A stretch of DNA of 6,365 nt from an uncultured Erysipelotrichaceae bacterium (GTDB taxonomy: Bacteria > Bacillota_I > Bacilli_A > Erysipelotrichales > Erysipelotrichaceae): NCBI GenBank assembly GCA_900314345.1, contig OMUX01000160.1:1-6365 (forward strand), written 5' to 3'. The notes below the pieces were generated by a model. The model made no database searches. It saw only the letters and a list, made by a program, of their open reading frames with translations, and had not been told where the DNA came from. Both the position numbers and the translations under genes were made by a program. Position 1 is the first letter of the stretch. Every line of letters begins with the position of its first letter. This document shows positions 5,516-6,365 of this stretch, piece by piece.

Positions 5516-6365
5516 TCAGCGATCCAGGTTCTGCAGTTCGATCTGGAACAATGTCAGGCTTCCGGCTTCCGAAAGCTTTGTGAATGTCACATGAACATAG
5601 CGTCCTGTTTCCTCATGCACCAGGGACCTGCTTCCTTCTTCCTTTGCGGCATATGCAAGCCTCAGGAATCCTGCATGCCATGGCTGTTCAGCATCATTGA
5701 CCGCCTGATTGATCTTCTCCAGTGTGTCAAAGCCATATTCCGCAAAGCCAAGCCGGCAGGCTTCATTGACATAAAGCATGCGGAAACTGCCGTCAAACAG
5801 CAGGAGTCCAAGCGGTGCATCCGTGACGACATTCACAGCGCCGGCTCTGTTCAGAAGTTTTTCCTCTTCCGGTGTTTCAACATTGATCTTTGACTGTTCC
5901 GGATAATTCACAGCCATATCCATGTACATCGGTCTTGCATAGTAGTACCCCTGCATCTTCTCACAGCCGATGGCAGTCAGGAAATCTGCCTGTTCCTTTG
6001 TCTCCACACCTTCCGCCAGCGTATGCAGACCCATGGTCTTGGCCATGATGATGATCGCCGTGATCAGCTTCCTGCTCTTCTCGCTGTAATTCCGCAGGAA
6101 TGCCATATCCAGCTTGATCTCATCCGGCATGAAGTCCTGCAGGACATTGAGAGAGGAATAACCTGAGCCGAAGTCATCCAGCCACACCTGATATCCGGCA
6201 TTGCGGAAATGATCGATTGCATCGCTCAGAACAGTCTTGTCTTCCAGCAATGCTGTTTCCGTGATCTCAATGCAGATCAGATCACTGGACAGATTGTACT
6301 TCTTAACAACATTGGTAAGAGTGTCAAAAGTACATAATCTTATCAAGGGTACTTGATATAAACAT
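5516..6365 (-). CDS. EAL-domain cyclic-di-GMP phosphodiesterase with C-terminal PAS-like domain (5' end outside window)
   Basis: The frame is open to the window edge, so this is a C-terminal part. EAL domains hydrolyse c-di-GMP to pGpG, lowering the second messenger that controls motility, adhesion and biofilm. Counting from a TTG at 6346, the retained catalytic or metal residues are E27 (CIEITE), D57-D58 (LDDFGSGYSSL), K78 (EIKLD), E112 (AEGVET) and Q132 (QGYYYARPM), all the expected ones in this half. The E-A-L motif itself would lie outside the window. After about residue 155, a PAS-like sensor domain follows (TDAPLGLLLFDGSFRMLYVNEACR onward) to the C-terminus, near 276. The in-frame TTG at 6346 is probably not the real start, since it would remove the first part of the domain. 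Cys stands where the metal-binding Asn of the vNxS motif is expected, close to the edge. A hairpin follows the stop codon. Confidence 0.85.
   Translation of the reverse strand, partial: CLYQVPLIRLCTFDTLTNVVKKYNLSSDLICIEITETALLEDKTVLSDAIDHFRNAGYQVWLDDFGSGYSSLNVLQDFMPDEIKLDMAFLRNYSEKSRKLITAIIIMAKTMGLHTLAEGVETKEQADFLTAIGCEKMQGYYYARPMYMDMAVNYPEQSKINVETPEEEKLLNRAGAVNVVTDAPLGLLLFDGSFRMLYVNEACRLGFAEYGFDTLEKINQAVNDAEQPWHAGFLRLAYAAKEEGSRSLVHEETGRYVHVTFTKLSEAGSLTLFQIELQNLDR
6341..6358. repeat. Perfect 7-bp inverted repeat at the 5' side of the EAL fragment
   Basis: TATCAAG (6341-6347) and CTTGATA (6352-6358) are exact reverse complements with a 4-base spacer. The half-sites are in the opposite order to an FNR box. 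It lies in the open EAL frame just where resemblance to the family weakens. It may be chance, an operator, or the scar of a rearrangement. Confidence 0.4.

Noticed and set aside
5345..5893. Plus-strand open frame of 182 codons
   Set aside because: It is antisense to the EAL/PAS gene and crosses the terminator hairpin. Its translation is Cys-, Ser- and Phe-rich without a motif, as expected of a shadow frame.
6341..6358. Second FNR box
   Set aside because: The half-sites are in the order ATCAA...TTGAT, the reverse of the FNR arrangement, and the element lies within an open coding frame.
1..6365. CRISPR array, insertion sequence, tRNA or rRNA
   Set aside because: No regularly spaced direct repeats, transposase-like frames, terminal inverted repeats or structural RNA signatures were seen.

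Overview
The window shows seven protein genes, all read from the minus strand, in an anaerobic low-to-mid GC Gram-positive (Bacillota) genome. The evidence for that lineage is the strong AAGGAG/GGGAGG ribosome binding sites, a pyruvate formate-lyase activase beside an Fe-S FNR-type regulator, and a DUF5655 protein and GNAT of the kind common in gut Firmicutes. An Erysipelotrichia- or Lachnospiraceae-like gut organism is my best guess; this is inference and no rRNA is present to fix it.

Layout in transcription order (high to low coordinates). (1) 6365-5516: the C-terminal part of a cyclic-di-GMP phosphodiesterase (EAL domain followed by a PAS-like domain), cut by the window edge. (2) 5515-5285: a 231-base gap with a long hairpin, probably a terminator, just after the EAL stop, then about 150 bases with no convincing gene. 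(3) 5284-1562: a tight run of four genes: an uncharacterised acidic 304-residue protein, a type-B carboxylesterase with three N-terminal membrane segments, a RimJ/RimL-type GNAT acetyltransferase and a DUF5655 protein, with spacings from about -14 to +13 bases. (4) 1550-843: an FNR-type regulator, closely following or overlapping the DUF5655 gene. (5) 842-770: a short regulatory region with a perfect FNR-box palindrome and a perfect 10-bp inverted repeat. (6) 769-14: pflA, the glycyl-radical activase of pyruvate formate-lyase.

The clearest biological story is at the left end. The regulator carries Cys residues at places matching Fe-S ligands of E. coli FNR and the E-x-x-S-R recognition helix that reads TTGAT-N4-ATCAA. 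Exactly that sequence lies directly after its own stop codon and 60 bases before pflA. This suggests local anaerobic control of pflA by the neighbouring sensor. The remaining genes (esterase, acetyltransferase, DUF5655, unknown) look co-transcribed, but no shared pathway is evident. I do not see mobile elements, CRISPR arrays, tRNA or rRNA genes. No clearly undescribed system is visible; the points most worth a second look are the regulatory region upstream of pflA, the unusual Cys set of the regulator, and the 5' end of the EAL gene.
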